Made by a program: the position numbers and the translations under genes. Shown here piece after piece: positions 40,622-48,177 of a stretch of 64,000 bases of DNA. Every line of letters starts with the position of its first letter. Position 1 is the first letter of the stretch. The notes beneath the pieces are model-generated. The model did no database searches, was not told the origin of the DNA, and worked only from the letters and a program-made list of their open reading frames with translations. This DNA is from an uncultured Oscillospiraceae bacterium (lineage in GTDB: Bacteria > Bacillota > Clostridia > Oscillospirales > Ruminococcaceae): contig CAJJZS010000003.1 of assembly GCA_905197685.1 (NCBI GenBank), positions 1-64,000 of the forward strand, read 5' to 3'.

Positions 40622-41245
40622 GTGCTGGACGCATTAAAACAGGTAGGAATTTTACTGGGCGACGGAAAACACGCTGAAATTAAGGGAGAAAATGTAAAGA
40701 TAGGCTATCTTTCTCAGATGAACAAGGCGCAGCTGGAAGAATTTTGTCAGCCGTTAGAGATTTTATTGGTTTTGGGAGCAGAACAGGAGGACAGTTTAGT
40801 AGAAAACTGCCCTTGCGCTCTGCTGTGGTTTGCAGAAAAAAAGCCTGCTGTTTTGGAGGAAAAATATGATGCAGCCTTTGTAAAAACAGCGCCGCAGACA
40901 GAGGAAGCTGTCTTAAAAGCGTTTGCGATGTTGGCGCAGGAAACGCTCAGCGAGGGTTTTGATGTATTCGGTGAGGTAGAGAGCATTGTCAGCCGCTTTA
41001 CCGATTTTACTTTGGTTGATTCTGCCGAGGACGATATCAGAAAATATCGCCTTCTGCTGTGGCTGGGAAGCGGAATCGGCGTAGACAGTGAGGAACAGGA
41101 CCGATTTTTACAGACTTCTCAGCAGCTTTCCAAAGAAGCCCAGCGCAAGAGAACCGAATTTTTCTGTTCTTACAGTTTGGCAAGAGGAAAAGAAGCGCCC
41201 GCGCTGCTTTTGTTTACGGCAGTAGAAAAAAAGGACGAAGAATAA
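40622..41245 (+). CDS. Conserved-looking protein of unknown function
   Basis: This 207-residue soluble, acidic protein has no motif that was recognised. The first half reads like alternating strands and helices (EILLVLGAEQEDS, ALLWFAEKKPAVL), and the C-terminal half is helical (FLQTSQQLSKEAQRKRTEFF). It starts with GTG behind AAGGAG. An overlapping ATG two bases earlier is in another frame and stops at once. It lies 79 bases after nrdG behind a weak hairpin, so it may be read from the nrd promoter. No role in nucleotide reduction is evident. Confidence 0.6.
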   Translation: MLDALKQVGILLGDGKHAEIKGENVKIGYLSQMNKAQLEEFCQPLEILLVLGAEQEDSLVENCPCALLWFAEKKPAVLEEKYDAAFVKTAPQTEEAVLKAFAMLAQETLSEGFDVFGEVESIVSRFTDFTLVDSAEDDIRKYRLLLWLGSGIGVDSEEQDRFLQTSQQLSKEAQRKRTEFFCSYSLARGKEAPALLLFTAVEKKDEE

Positions 41246-41271
41246 CAAAAATCACCTGTGCAACGCAGATA

Positions 41272-41307
41272 AAAAAGACCTTGATACTTTTGGGTATCAA
41301 GGTCTTT
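41272..41307. terminator. Bidirectional terminator
   Basis: AAAAGACCTTGATAC (41272-41286) pairs with GTATCAAGGTCTTTT (41293-41307). It separates the unknown gene from the convergent RpiR regulator. Confidence 0.92.
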
Positions 41308-41318
41308 TGATGTTTTAG

Positions 41319-42170
41319 TTATTCTGCGCTTTTTTCGGGAGCATTGCTTAAATCGCGGCTGTGATAGTCGGGACCTAAATCAATTACCAGATAAGAAAGC
41401 AGTAGGTTTGCCAGAGCCATCGGCAGCGTCAGAGAGTTGTAAAAGACTTTTGTTGAGGTATGGCAAAGCAGCAGGTGCTTACTGTACTGTACGGTAGGAG
41501 AGGAGATGCTGTCGGTGATGGTCAGGATAGAAGCGCCTCGGGAAAAAGCGAGCTTGGCAATACTGCCTAACGGGAAATAATATTTCGGAAAGGCAATAAA
41601 GATAACCAAATCATCAGGAGTCAGCTGTTCTAATTTATTCTCTGTATCCTCTAAATTATCTAAATCAATCATCGAAGCGTCAAAGTAAAGAAGCTGAAGG
41701 CGAGCCATTAAAAATTCGGCAAGAACATGAGAAATGTTGTGCGCGCAGATAAAGATTCGTTTTCCGGCGCGGATTGCTTCGGCGGCAGAGATAACCGAAA
41801 TAAGGTCCAGAGAGGAGAAAAATTCTCTGCACGCTTCGGATTCTTCCCGACAGATTTGCCGCAGTAATTCGGATTTGCCGTTAATATCGGTAATTGTGGC
41901 GTCCGGTACAAAATATTGCGGGGAAGAAAGCAGCTTTACCATGCTTTGGGTGTATTCCCGAAACGCATTTTTCATCTCTAAAAAGTTTGCATATCCGATT
42001 TTTTGGCAAAACCGCAGCAGGGTAAGCTCGGAAGAAGAGGTTTTCTGACTGAGCTGCGCTAAGGTAATATAGGAAATATCTTCGGGAGATTCCAGCAAAC
42101 AGTCAGCAATACTTTTTTGCTTTTTGGTCATTTCCGGATATACACTGTGAATTTTTTGAATAACGTCCAT
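41319..42170 (-). CDS. RpiR/MurR family transcriptional regulator with SIS domain
   Basis: The 283-residue protein has an N-terminal helix-turn-helix (MTKKQKSIADCLLESPEDI, YITLAQLSQKTSSSELTLLRFCQKIGY) and a C-terminal SIS sugar-phosphate isomerase-like domain (ICAHNISHVLAEFLM, DDLVIFIAFPKYYF, GASILTITDS). Members usually sense a phosphosugar. It starts at MDVIQKIHSVYP. An alternative TTG 11 codons earlier would place the start next to a palindrome. The target is not visible. The nearest candidates are the genes to its right on the same strand. Confidence 0.87.
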   Translation of the reverse strand: MDVIQKIHSVYPEMTKKQKSIADCLLESPEDISYITLAQLSQKTSSSELTLLRFCQKIGYANFLEMKNAFREYTQSMVKLLSSPQYFVPDATITDINGKSELLRQICREESEACREFFSSLDLISVISAAEAIRAGKRIFICAHNISHVLAEFLMARLQLLYFDASMIDLDNLEDTENKLEQLTPDDLVIFIAFPKYYFPLGSIAKLAFSRGASILTITDSISSPTVQYSKHLLLCHTSTKVFYNSLTLPMALANLLLSYLVIDLGPDYHSRDLSNAPEKSAE

Positions 42171-42198
42171 ATATTTTCCCGTCTTTCTGTATGATTTA

Positions 42199-42211
42199 AA
42201 CAATAATTGTT
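42199..42211. promoter_or_regulatory. Palindrome upstream of the RpiR gene
   Basis: AACAATAATTGTT has six-base arms around a central base and lies about 30 bases before the RpiR start. Autoregulation is plausible but not shown. Confidence 0.35.
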
Positions 42212-42328
42212 GGAATGAAAGGGAAGAAAAAACTTCTCCATTAAGATTGTACAGGATAAATGTAAAAAAGTAAAGAAGGGAAAGGGGAAAAGGAACAGAA
42301 TGAAAACCGAAAAAGAAAAATTTCGCAA

Positions 42329-42838
42329 TTATTTGGAGATTAACGGAAAAATCAGCTCCATCGAAGCAAAGGCAATATTGCTTCTTCGGTCATACAGTTC
42401 GATGGATTCTATCTCTTTACAAACAATGTAATCTGATTCCGGCAGCCACTTGGTGAAAAAATATCTTTTTGCTTTTGCAACGGCAAGAGTCAGCTGAGAA
42501 GAATCTTTAAAATCAACAGTAATGTGGGCATACTTTCCGCATTTTAGCCGCTCTACGGCAAAATCGGATTTCTGCTCGGCATTATCGGTTAAATCGCCGA
42601 TAAAGTAAGAAAAGCTGCCGTTCGGGTTTGCAGGGCGGGAGATAACAATCGTTCCGCTTGGATTGGAAGGACTGTCGATTTGAGGGCGAAGCGACTGAAA
42701 GCGCTGTTGAACGGAAGCAACATCTTTTTGCACCGTTTTTCTGCCCACCTCGGTCCACAGACCGCAGGCAATCAGTTCCGATGAGTAGTCCTTGATTTTA
42801 ACCGAAAATTTTGGCTTTTTAGAAAATAACGAAAACAT
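42329..42838 (-). CDS. GyrI-like/AraC effector-binding domain protein
   Basis: This 169-residue protein resembles the stand-alone effector-binding domain (GyrI-like small-molecule binding) often attached to MerR or AraC regulators. It begins with KFSVKIKDYSSELIACGLWTEV, has GSFSYFIGDL in the middle, and ends in a strand-rich ASMELIFPL close to the family's (I)E(I)(Y)(I)P(I) ending. It has no DNA-binding domain. It lies behind the pcp operon on the same strand but is separated by a terminator-like hairpin and has its own CGGAGG ribosome site. Confidence 0.75.
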   Translation of the reverse strand: MFSLFSKKPKFSVKIKDYSSELIACGLWTEVGRKTVQKDVASVQQRFQSLRPQIDSPSNPSGTIVISRPANPNGSFSYFIGDLTDNAEQKSDFAVERLKCGKYAHITVDFKDSSQLTLAVAKAKRYFFTKWLPESDYIVCKEIESIELYDRRSNIAFASMELIFPLISK

Positions 42839-42864
42839 ATTCTTCCTCCGAAAAATGAAAATCA

Positions 42865-42886
42865 GTCCCTCTGAAGTCAGAGGGAC
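42865..42886 (-). terminator. Terminator of the pcp operon
   Basis: GTCCCTCTGA (42865-42874) pairs with TCAGAGGGAC (42877-42886). On the minus strand it is followed by TGATTTTCATTTTT. Confidence 0.7.
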
Positions 42887-42901
42887 CGCAATATTGTTTT
42901 A

Positions 42902-43543
42902 TTAGTGAGTTACTCCTCCGGCAGCGCAAAGATCGGTTTTATTTTCCAGCGCAGCCTGGATGGAAAGTTTCAGACCCTTGCTCATCTCTTCGATAGTCAT
43001 TGAAGCCTGAGCCGGATGGTTTTGAACAGTAGCGTACGGAACATGGATAAATCCGCCGCGAATATTTGGAAATTCGTGATGAATCTGATAAAGCAGATGG
43101 TACATCAAATCGTTGCACACATAGGTTCCGGCAGTATTGGAAACAGCGGCGGGAACACCGTGATCCATCATATTTTTAACCATCGCCTTGATTGGCAGAT
43201 TGGAAAAATAACCGTCGGGACCGTCCTCGTATACCTTTTCTCCCTGAGGGCAGTTCCCTTCATTGTCCGGGAATCCGCTTGGGCAGTCTTCGCAATTGAT
43301 GGCAACACGCTCTACATTCATCGAGCTTCTGCCGCCTGCCTGACCGACAAGAAGAACAATATCCGGATTTTCCTGACGAACCAATTTCTGCACTTCGTTT
43401 CCGCCCTTGCGGAATACAACGGGAATTTCTGCCTTTACAATCTGCGCGCCGCTGATTTCATCGGGCAGCAGGCGAACCGCTTCAAAGGAAGGGTTCATGG
43501 TTTCTTTTCCAAATGGCTGAAAGCCTGTAACTAAAACTTTCAT
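42902..43543 (-). CDS. pcp: Pyrrolidone-carboxylate peptidase (pyroglutamyl-peptidase I)
   Basis: This 213-residue cysteine peptidase (C15 family) removes N-terminal pyroglutamate from peptides. It starts with VLVTGFQPFGKETMNPS, and its active-site residues are visible: Glu in VAINCEDC, Cys in NTAGTYVCNDLMYHLL, and His in GGFIHVPY. AAGGAG precedes the ATG and overlaps the end of the upstream M29 gene. It is the last gene of a four-gene operon with two DUF969/DUF979 membrane proteins. Confidence 0.95.
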   Translation of the reverse strand: MKVLVTGFQPFGKETMNPSFEAVRLLPDEISGAQIVKAEIPVVFRKGGNEVQKLVRQENPDIVLLVGQAGGRSSMNVERVAINCEDCPSGFPDNEGNCPQGEKVYEDGPDGYFSNLPIKAMVKNMMDHGVPAAVSNTAGTYVCNDLMYHLLYQIHHEFPNIRGGFIHVPYATVQNHPAQASMTIEEMSKGLKLSIQAALENKTDLCAAGGVTH

Positions 43544-43559
43544 ATGACAATCTCCTTTT

Positions 43560-44540
43560 TTAATAAGATGAGAGGAGGGCGTTTCCGTCCTTCATAATTA
43601 AAACATCATCTGCATAGATAGTCGGTTGATGAAAAACAAGGTCAAAGTGTCCGTTTGCATCATGGACACCGCCCAACGCAAGATTTCTTCCCATTCCGAT
43701 ATGGAAAGTTCCGTAAGCGGATTCGTCCTCAATGTAACAATTCCCGTCGCACCGCGCTTTTTGATTTAATCCGATTCCCAATTCTCCGGCAGTAAAGATA
43801 CGAGGATCATGAAATTGTTCCATATATTGTTTTAAACGAATACCGGAAGGATTCTGTTCGATTTCAGTCAGCTTTCCCTGATGAAAGGTAAGTGAAATCG
43901 GCTCACAGGGACAGCCTAAGTATCCCAAAGAACCGTCCACAACAGCATAACCCTCGGTAAAGGTTTCCTCAATACCGATATAAATTTCAAAGCTGGAGGA
44001 GCCGATTTTTCCGGGAGTTTCCGCCATACCGTTAAACAGTCCCGGTGTTCTCCCTCGTTTGCGGAAGGTTAAATCGGTACCCAATGCCGTTGTAATATGA
44101 ATATTTTCACAGAGGTTGAGCTGCATCATCATATTGCGGGAAAGCTGTTCGGCGAGGTGGGGGTCCATCGTCAAAAACGGAAGCTCCAGCATCGAACATT
44201 TTCGATTGGTGCAAAGCGGGAGGGAGAGAAAGCGACTGTTTAAAGAAAGCACTTTCTGCACCGCCCGTGTGGTAATCAGGGAAAAACGGGTTGCGCCGAT
44301 AATAACATGATGTTCCGAAAAAAGCTCCGACATCGAATCGAACAGATGACCGGGCTGCGAACAGTTCTCGGGAATGGTAATCACCATAGCAAATGCTCCG
44401 ATTGCTCGGGCAGCTTTCCAAAGAGCCATACTTTCGGTAAGATGGTTTTCATCGGAAATAATCAACAGCTTCTCATGATTTTTCAAACCGCACCATTGAT
44501 GAACGATGATATCGGCGCCGTGTTCGATTGAAAGATTCAT
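43560..44540 (-). CDS. M29-family aminopeptidase-like protein
   Basis: The 326-residue protein resembles thermophilic-type (M29/AmpS) metallo-aminopeptidases. Metal-ligand segments are visible at the C terminus: ESAYGTFHIGMGRNLALGG, VHDANGHFDLVFHQ, then TIYADDVLIMKDG. In the middle lie DLTFRKRGRTPGLFNG and GELGIGL. It probably releases amino acids from peptides. The N-terminal half is less conserved, and the ribosome site is weak (GCAAAGA). It sits between the DUF979 and pcp genes with gaps of 29 and 16 bases, so it belongs to the same operon. Confidence 0.8.
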   Translation of the reverse strand: MNLSIEHGADIIVHQWCGLKNHEKLLIISDENHLTESMALWKAARAIGAFAMVITIPENCSQPGHLFDSMSELFSEHHVIIGATRFSLITTRAVQKVLSLNSRFLSLPLCTNRKCSMLELPFLTMDPHLAEQLSRNMMMQLNLCENIHITTALGTDLTFRKRGRTPGLFNGMAETPGKIGSSSFEIYIGIEETFTEGYAVVDGSLGYLGCPCEPISLTFHQGKLTEIEQNPSGIRLKQYMEQFHDPRIFTAGELGIGLNQKARCDGNCYIEDESAYGTFHIGMGRNLALGGVHDANGHFDLVFHQPTIYADDVLIMKDGNALLSSY

Positions 44541-44569
44541 TCTTTGCAGTACACCTGTTTCTTAAAAAA

Positions 44570-45526
44570 TTAGGCATTTACCATCAGGCACATATATCCA
44601 ATCTGGAAAACAAGCATGATCACAGCAGGGATTGCCTGCATTTTAATGATAGAGTATTTGTTCTTTACTTCCAGATAAACACCGGGAACGATGTTGAAGT
44701 TTGCAGCCATTGGGGTAAGCAAAGTTCCGCAGTAGCCGCAGGTCATTGCCAAAGTAACCATGTACAGCGGGTTTGCGCCCAAATTCATAACGAACGGAAC
44801 GCCGATACCGACGGTCATGACGGTGATAGCGGCAAATGCGTTGCCCATGATGATGGTAAACAAAACCATGCCGAGCGCATAGGCGATGATGCCGATGTAA
44901 ACGTTTCCGCTTGGAATAATTTTACCGAAGATGTTGGCAAAAGCATCTCCGACGCCTGCCTGGGTAAAGATAGCGCCTAAACAGGAAAGAAGAAGCGGCA
45001 TGATGTATACAGCGCTGGTCATATCCAAAAAGCGTCTGCCCTCTTCCAGGAAGGTCATTGGTTTGTTATCTTTGTTCCAGATTACCAGAAGGATAACACC
45101 GACAATAGTAGCGAACAGAGAACCCAACAGAGAACTCCAACCCTTCATAAAGAAAGAGATAAATACCGAGAATACACCGGCGCCGAAAGCGGGGATAAAG
45201 ATTTTCATACCGATCTTCCGGTAGTTTTTCTGCTGTTCCTCTTTGCTTGCAGATTTCAGGTTGCCCGGTTTTACCATGTTTAAAGCAGCGGGGATACAGG
45301 TAACGGCAACGATAATACCGCTGGCTAACGGCGGCAGCCACTGACCGAAAGCAACAACAATACCTAATGTGAACCAGAACAAACCGGTAGGCAGAAAGTG
45401 TTTGTTTGCCTTTACAATCCATGCCCGGACACCGCAGTACATACAAAACAAGCCGGAAAGGATATACATAATTTGAACCAGTTTATCGGAAAGAGTAATT
45501 TCCGAACTCATAAAATAAGATAACAT
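44570..45526 (-). CDS. DUF979 membrane protein, predicted 5-oxoproline transporter subunit
   Basis: This 318-residue protein has about nine membrane helices and fits DUF979 (LVQIMYILSGLFCMYCG, FGQWLPPLASGIIVAVTCIPAALN, MTCGYCGTLLTPMAANFNIVP). DUF969 and DUF979 genes are normally adjacent and clustered with pcp or 5-oxoprolinase genes, so the pair is thought to import 5-oxoproline or pyroglutamyl peptides. That role is inferred from context, not from motifs. It starts 22 bases behind the DUF969 gene, after AAAGGAG. Confidence 0.9.
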   Translation of the reverse strand: MLSYFMSSEITLSDKLVQIMYILSGLFCMYCGVRAWIVKANKHFLPTGLFWFTLGIVVAFGQWLPPLASGIIVAVTCIPAALNMVKPGNLKSASKEEQQKNYRKIGMKIFIPAFGAGVFSVFISFFMKGWSSLLGSLFATIVGVILLVIWNKDNKPMTFLEEGRRFLDMTSAVYIMPLLLSCLGAIFTQAGVGDAFANIFGKIIPSGNVYIGIIAYALGMVLFTIIMGNAFAAITVMTVGIGVPFVMNLGANPLYMVTLAMTCGYCGTLLTPMAANFNIVPGVYLEVKNKYSIIKMQAIPAVIMLVFQIGYMCLMVNA

Positions 45527-45548
45527 AGATTAACAGACTCCTTTCAGC

Positions 45549-46259
45549 TTATTTCGCAGAAGACGATGCGGAGGATGGTTTGGAACTAAGACCGGAGTAG
45601 TACTTTTTGGTCATCTTCTTGTCTACCAGATAGCTCTGAGATGCGCTGACAACCATCGCAAACAAAGCGACCGGAATCTGTACCACAACAATCTGCATAA
45701 CATCTACCTGCGTTCCGATATTTGCCAAAGTGGACTGAATCAACAAAACAGAAGAGTTTGCCGCAAACAGACACTGACCGAAGAAGTTTGCCATGTTAGA
45801 GCCTTTACCGTACAGAGCTTTGATTGCCTCTTCATGCTCCGGAGCAACATCATATCCTCTGGAAGTGATGGTACCCAAAGTCATTGGCATTAAGATTGGG
45901 CGGACAAAGGAGGTAATTCCGGTAATCGGAATTTTAAAGATAATACAAATTTCATCCACGATATTCCAGATAGCAATCAGCATACCGGAGGTAAGACCGC
46001 GCGCTTTTTTAATCAAATCGGCAGCGGCTTCTTTCAAGCCGTTTCGCTCCAATGTACCGGTCAAAATCATTAAAATGATGGTAATCAGCTGGTTGCGGTT
46101 TGCAACAAAGGTTGTACCGACGGTAGTCAGCAGGTCCACAATATTGATTCCTCCGCAGATTGCGGTAACAACGGCGGAAACAACGATGATGGCAATCGGT
46201 TCCAGCTTAATGGCAAAACCGATGATAACAACCACAACGCCAAGCAAACTTAAATACAT
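45549..46259 (-). CDS. DUF969 membrane protein, predicted transporter subunit
   Basis: This 236-residue protein has about five membrane helices and fits DUF969 (LLTTVGTTFVANRNQLITI, LTGTLERNGLKEAAADLIKKA, IWNIVDEICIIFKIP). It is first in the operon DUF969-DUF979-M29-pcp. The start MYLSLLGV is chosen because GAGGAAGGG lies about nine bases upstream. It is probably one half of a two-component permease with the DUF979 product. Confidence 0.9.
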   Translation of the reverse strand: MYLSLLGVVVVIIGFAIKLEPIAIIVVSAVVTAICGGINIVDLLTTVGTTFVANRNQLITIILMILTGTLERNGLKEAAADLIKKARGLTSGMLIAIWNIVDEICIIFKIPITGITSFVRPILMPMTLGTITSRGYDVAPEHEEAIKALYGKGSNMANFFGQCLFAANSSVLLIQSTLANIGTQVDVMQIVVVQIPVALFAMVVSASQSYLVDKKMTKKYYSGLSSKPSSASSSAK

Positions 46260-46551
46260 AAAAACACCCTTCCTCAAAAGTCATGGATTCGGAATATCCG
46301 CGAAATATTCCTCAGATAACACTTTAAAGTAGTAGCTACATTACAATTTATTTTATCAAAACAAGAATAAAAATGCAATACAGAAAAGAAAAGTATCCGT
46401 TTTTTGTTAATAAAAATAAAATAATTCATAAATCTTGTGTTATATTAGCAGGAATATCGTGATTTTCACAGAAAAATGAGAATTTGTATTGTTAAAAAAT
46501 GACAAAAGAAGTTGAATAAAAATTAGATGTAAAAGAATATAAATACACAAC
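46260..46551. other. AT-rich intergenic region upstream of the pcp operon
   Basis: About 290 bases of AT-rich DNA between the DUF969 start and the terminator of the next gene. It must hold the operon promoter, but no consensus pair stands out. An ATTTTC/GAAAAT dyad at about 46464-46480 is not spaced like a CodY box. No gene was seen. Confidence 0.4.
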
Positions 46552-46608
46552 AAAAAGCGCCGACCTTTACTGTAAAATACATTTTTACAGTAAAGTCAGC
46601 GCTTTTGA
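46552..46608 (-). terminator. Terminator of the ECF transporter gene
   Basis: AAAAGCGC, CTTTACTGTAAAA and their complements TTTTACAGTAAAG, GCGCTTTT form a long stem with a short TACAT loop and a small internal mismatch. It lies 20 bases behind the gene on the minus strand. Confidence 0.85.
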
Positions 46609-46626
46609 AAAAGGGGATTCAAAAGA

Positions 46627-47382
46627 TTAGTAGGATTTTGCGTGTTGGGTTGCTCTTCTGAAAACAGGAGCCAGCAGAGAAGCGATGATAACCGCAATCA
46701 CAGCGTTAATCAAGGAACTGAGCAAACTTGTACCGCAGGCAGCGAGAGTAACATTGAGCGGTTCCTGATAGAAGAACTGGTATGTAATAAATTTTTTGCC
46801 GATATACAAAACAATATAGGTAAGCTGACCGAGAATACCGGCAGTTACAATTTTAGATACAGGGAGTTTTCCGGACTGTTTGCACAGCATTTTTCCTGCA
46901 ACATAGGACATCGCAAATTTAAAAGCGAAAGTAAAGGGGGAACCTGCAATGAATTGAGGAACGGTGAAATCGTACAACATGGAGCCGATTCCCGAAGCAA
47001 GTCCTCCGGCAACAGGTCCCAGCGATAATCCGGCAAGCAGACAGAATGAATTGGCAACATGGATTCTGGTTACATCTCCGCCGATTGCCAAAGGAATCTG
47101 GAAAGAGATGTAGTTGGAAACAAAGACAATCGCACTCATCATACCGATGAAAGCAATCTGTCTGGTGGTGAAGGGACGATGTTTTTCGGTTTTGCTTTTT
47201 TTACCGCAGAAAACGGCAGCCGCAGCGAAGAGAATTGCGCCGATACTGTTCCAGAGAATATTCTGTTTGCTTAAAGCGGCAGTTGCCAAGAACATCGCAG
47301 CCAAAATGCAGACTGCAAGACCAATTTTCCAACCTGTTTTGGAAGAGTTTTGCGAAATGTTTTCAGTTTTTTCCTGATTCAT
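46627..47382 (-). CDS. ECF transporter S component
   Basis: This 251-residue membrane protein is the substrate-binding S component of an energy-coupling-factor transporter. The S domain starts near residue 70 (TTRQIAFIGMMSAIVFVSNYI) and holds the helices IHVANSFCLLAGLSLGPVAGG, GSMLYDFTVPQFIAGSPFTF and a C-terminal helix bundle. Two extra N-terminal helices (residues 17-60) are unusual for a simple S component. The vitamin or metal substrate cannot be assigned, and the short leader has no recognised riboswitch. The energising ATPases and EcfT are not in the window. Confidence 0.82.
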   Translation of the reverse strand: MNQEKTENISQNSSKTGWKIGLAVCILAAMFLATAALSKQNILWNSIGAILFAAAAVFCGKKSKTEKHRPFTTRQIAFIGMMSAIVFVSNYISFQIPLAIGGDVTRIHVANSFCLLAGLSLGPVAGGLASGIGSMLYDFTVPQFIAGSPFTFAFKFAMSYVAGKMLCKQSGKLPVSKIVTAGILGQLTYIVLYIGKKFITYQFFYQEPLNVTLAACGTSLLSSLINAVIAVIIASLLAPVFRRATQHAKSY

Positions 47383-47454
47383 AACAGTTCACCTCATTAA
47401 CAATATAAAATACAGACAGACAAATCAACAAAGCTGTTCGTTGCCTGCATACAA

Positions 47455-47483
47455 ATTATAAGAGAAAAATCTTTGATTGACAA
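47455..47483 (-). promoter_or_regulatory. Promoter of the ECF S-component gene
   Basis: On the minus strand TTGTCA (47483-47478), a 17-base spacer and TATAAT (47460-47455). The leader is about 67 bases. Confidence 0.72.
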
Positions 47484-47716
47484 AGAAAGGAAGGAATCAG
47501 AAAAACAGGAGAGATTTATAAGATTTGCATATATAATTAAAATATAAAAACGATATATTTATTACTGTTATATAATTAAAAGAGAGCGTGAAAAAGAAAA
47601 AAGAAGAAGAAATATGATTTTGCCAAAAAGGAAGCAGAATAAAAGATGTTGGGTTGTTAAAAACTTACAAAAATAAAAACTTTTTTAGTAATAACAGAAA
47701 AAGACCAAAATAAGGA
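47484..47716. other. AT-rich intergenic stretch before blaI
   Basis: About 230 bases lie between the divergent promoters of the ECF and blaI-like genes. They are very AT-rich, with repeated ATATAATTAA words, and no gene or structured RNA was recognised. Confidence 0.4.
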
Positions 47717-47745
47717 TTGACAAAGATAAAAGATTGGTTTATGAT
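47717..47745 (+). promoter_or_regulatory. Promoter of the BlaI-M56/M23 operon
   Basis: TTGACA (47717-47722), a 17-base spacer and TATGAT (47740-47745). Confidence 0.8.
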
Positions 47746-47750
47746 AAAGA

Positions 47751-47764
47751 CAATCAAATGATTG
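47751..47764. promoter_or_regulatory. Putative BlaI-type operator
   Basis: CAATCAAATGATTG has six-base arms around AA and covers the predicted transcription start. This is a typical place for BlaI/MecI autorepression. The sequence differs from the staphylococcal bla operator. Confidence 0.5.
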
Positions 47765-47807
47765 TAAAACAATATTTTGATTATGATAAAATAAGGAGGT
47801 TAAAAAG

Positions 47808-48173
47808 ATGGGAGAGAAAAAACGACTGCCGACATCAGAATTGGAGGTAATGATGATAATCTGGGAAGGGGAAGGAATGGTAAGCACCAGCGATATTATG
47901 CAGAAAATCCAAAAGAAAAAAAGTTTGCAGTTGGTTCAAAATTCACTGAATCGTTTAGAAAACAAAGGATTTGTTCGCTGCGAAAAGATCGGAAGGCTTA
48001 ACCATTATGTGCCGTTGGTTTCTTTGGAGGAATATCGGGCTCAGGAAACCGCTTCTTTTTTGGAAAAACTTTACCAAAATTCGGGCAGCAAACTGTTTGC
48101 TGCTTTGATTCAAAATAATTCGTTGAGTGAAGAAGATTTAAACAAAATCAAAGAGATGCTGGATCGGGAGTAA
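47808..48173 (+). CDS. BlaI/MecI/CopY family repressor
   Basis: This 121-residue winged-helix repressor starts with LPTSELEVMMIIWEGEGMV and has the recognition part SLQLVQNSLNRLENKGFV followed by RLNHYVPLVSLEEYRAQE, all typical of the family. In known systems a BlaR1 protease in the membrane leads to cleavage of this repressor when the outside domain senses a signal. It ends four bases before the M56/M23 gene, so the pair forms such a unit. AAGGAGG precedes the ATG. Confidence 0.92.
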   Translation: MGEKKRLPTSELEVMMIIWEGEGMVSTSDIMQKIQKKKSLQLVQNSLNRLENKGFVRCEKIGRLNHYVPLVSLEEYRAQETASFLEKLYQNSGSKLFAALIQNNSLSEEDLNKIKEMLDRE

Positions 48174-48177
48174 AACA

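Noticed and set aside
46464..46480. CodY box upstream of the DUF969-pcp operon
   Set aside because: The ATTTTC and GAAAAT arms are three bases apart, not one as in the CodY consensus, and the area is so AT-rich that such pairs are expected by chance.
47383..47460. Vitamin riboswitch ahead of the ECF S component
   Set aside because: The leader from the predicted promoter is only about 67 bases and lacks conserved cores of the thiamine, riboflavin or cobalamin classes.
47484..47716. Repeated ATATAATTAA words as an origin or repeat array
   Set aside because: The words are irregular, without DnaA boxes or constant spacing, and fit general AT-rich intergenic DNA.
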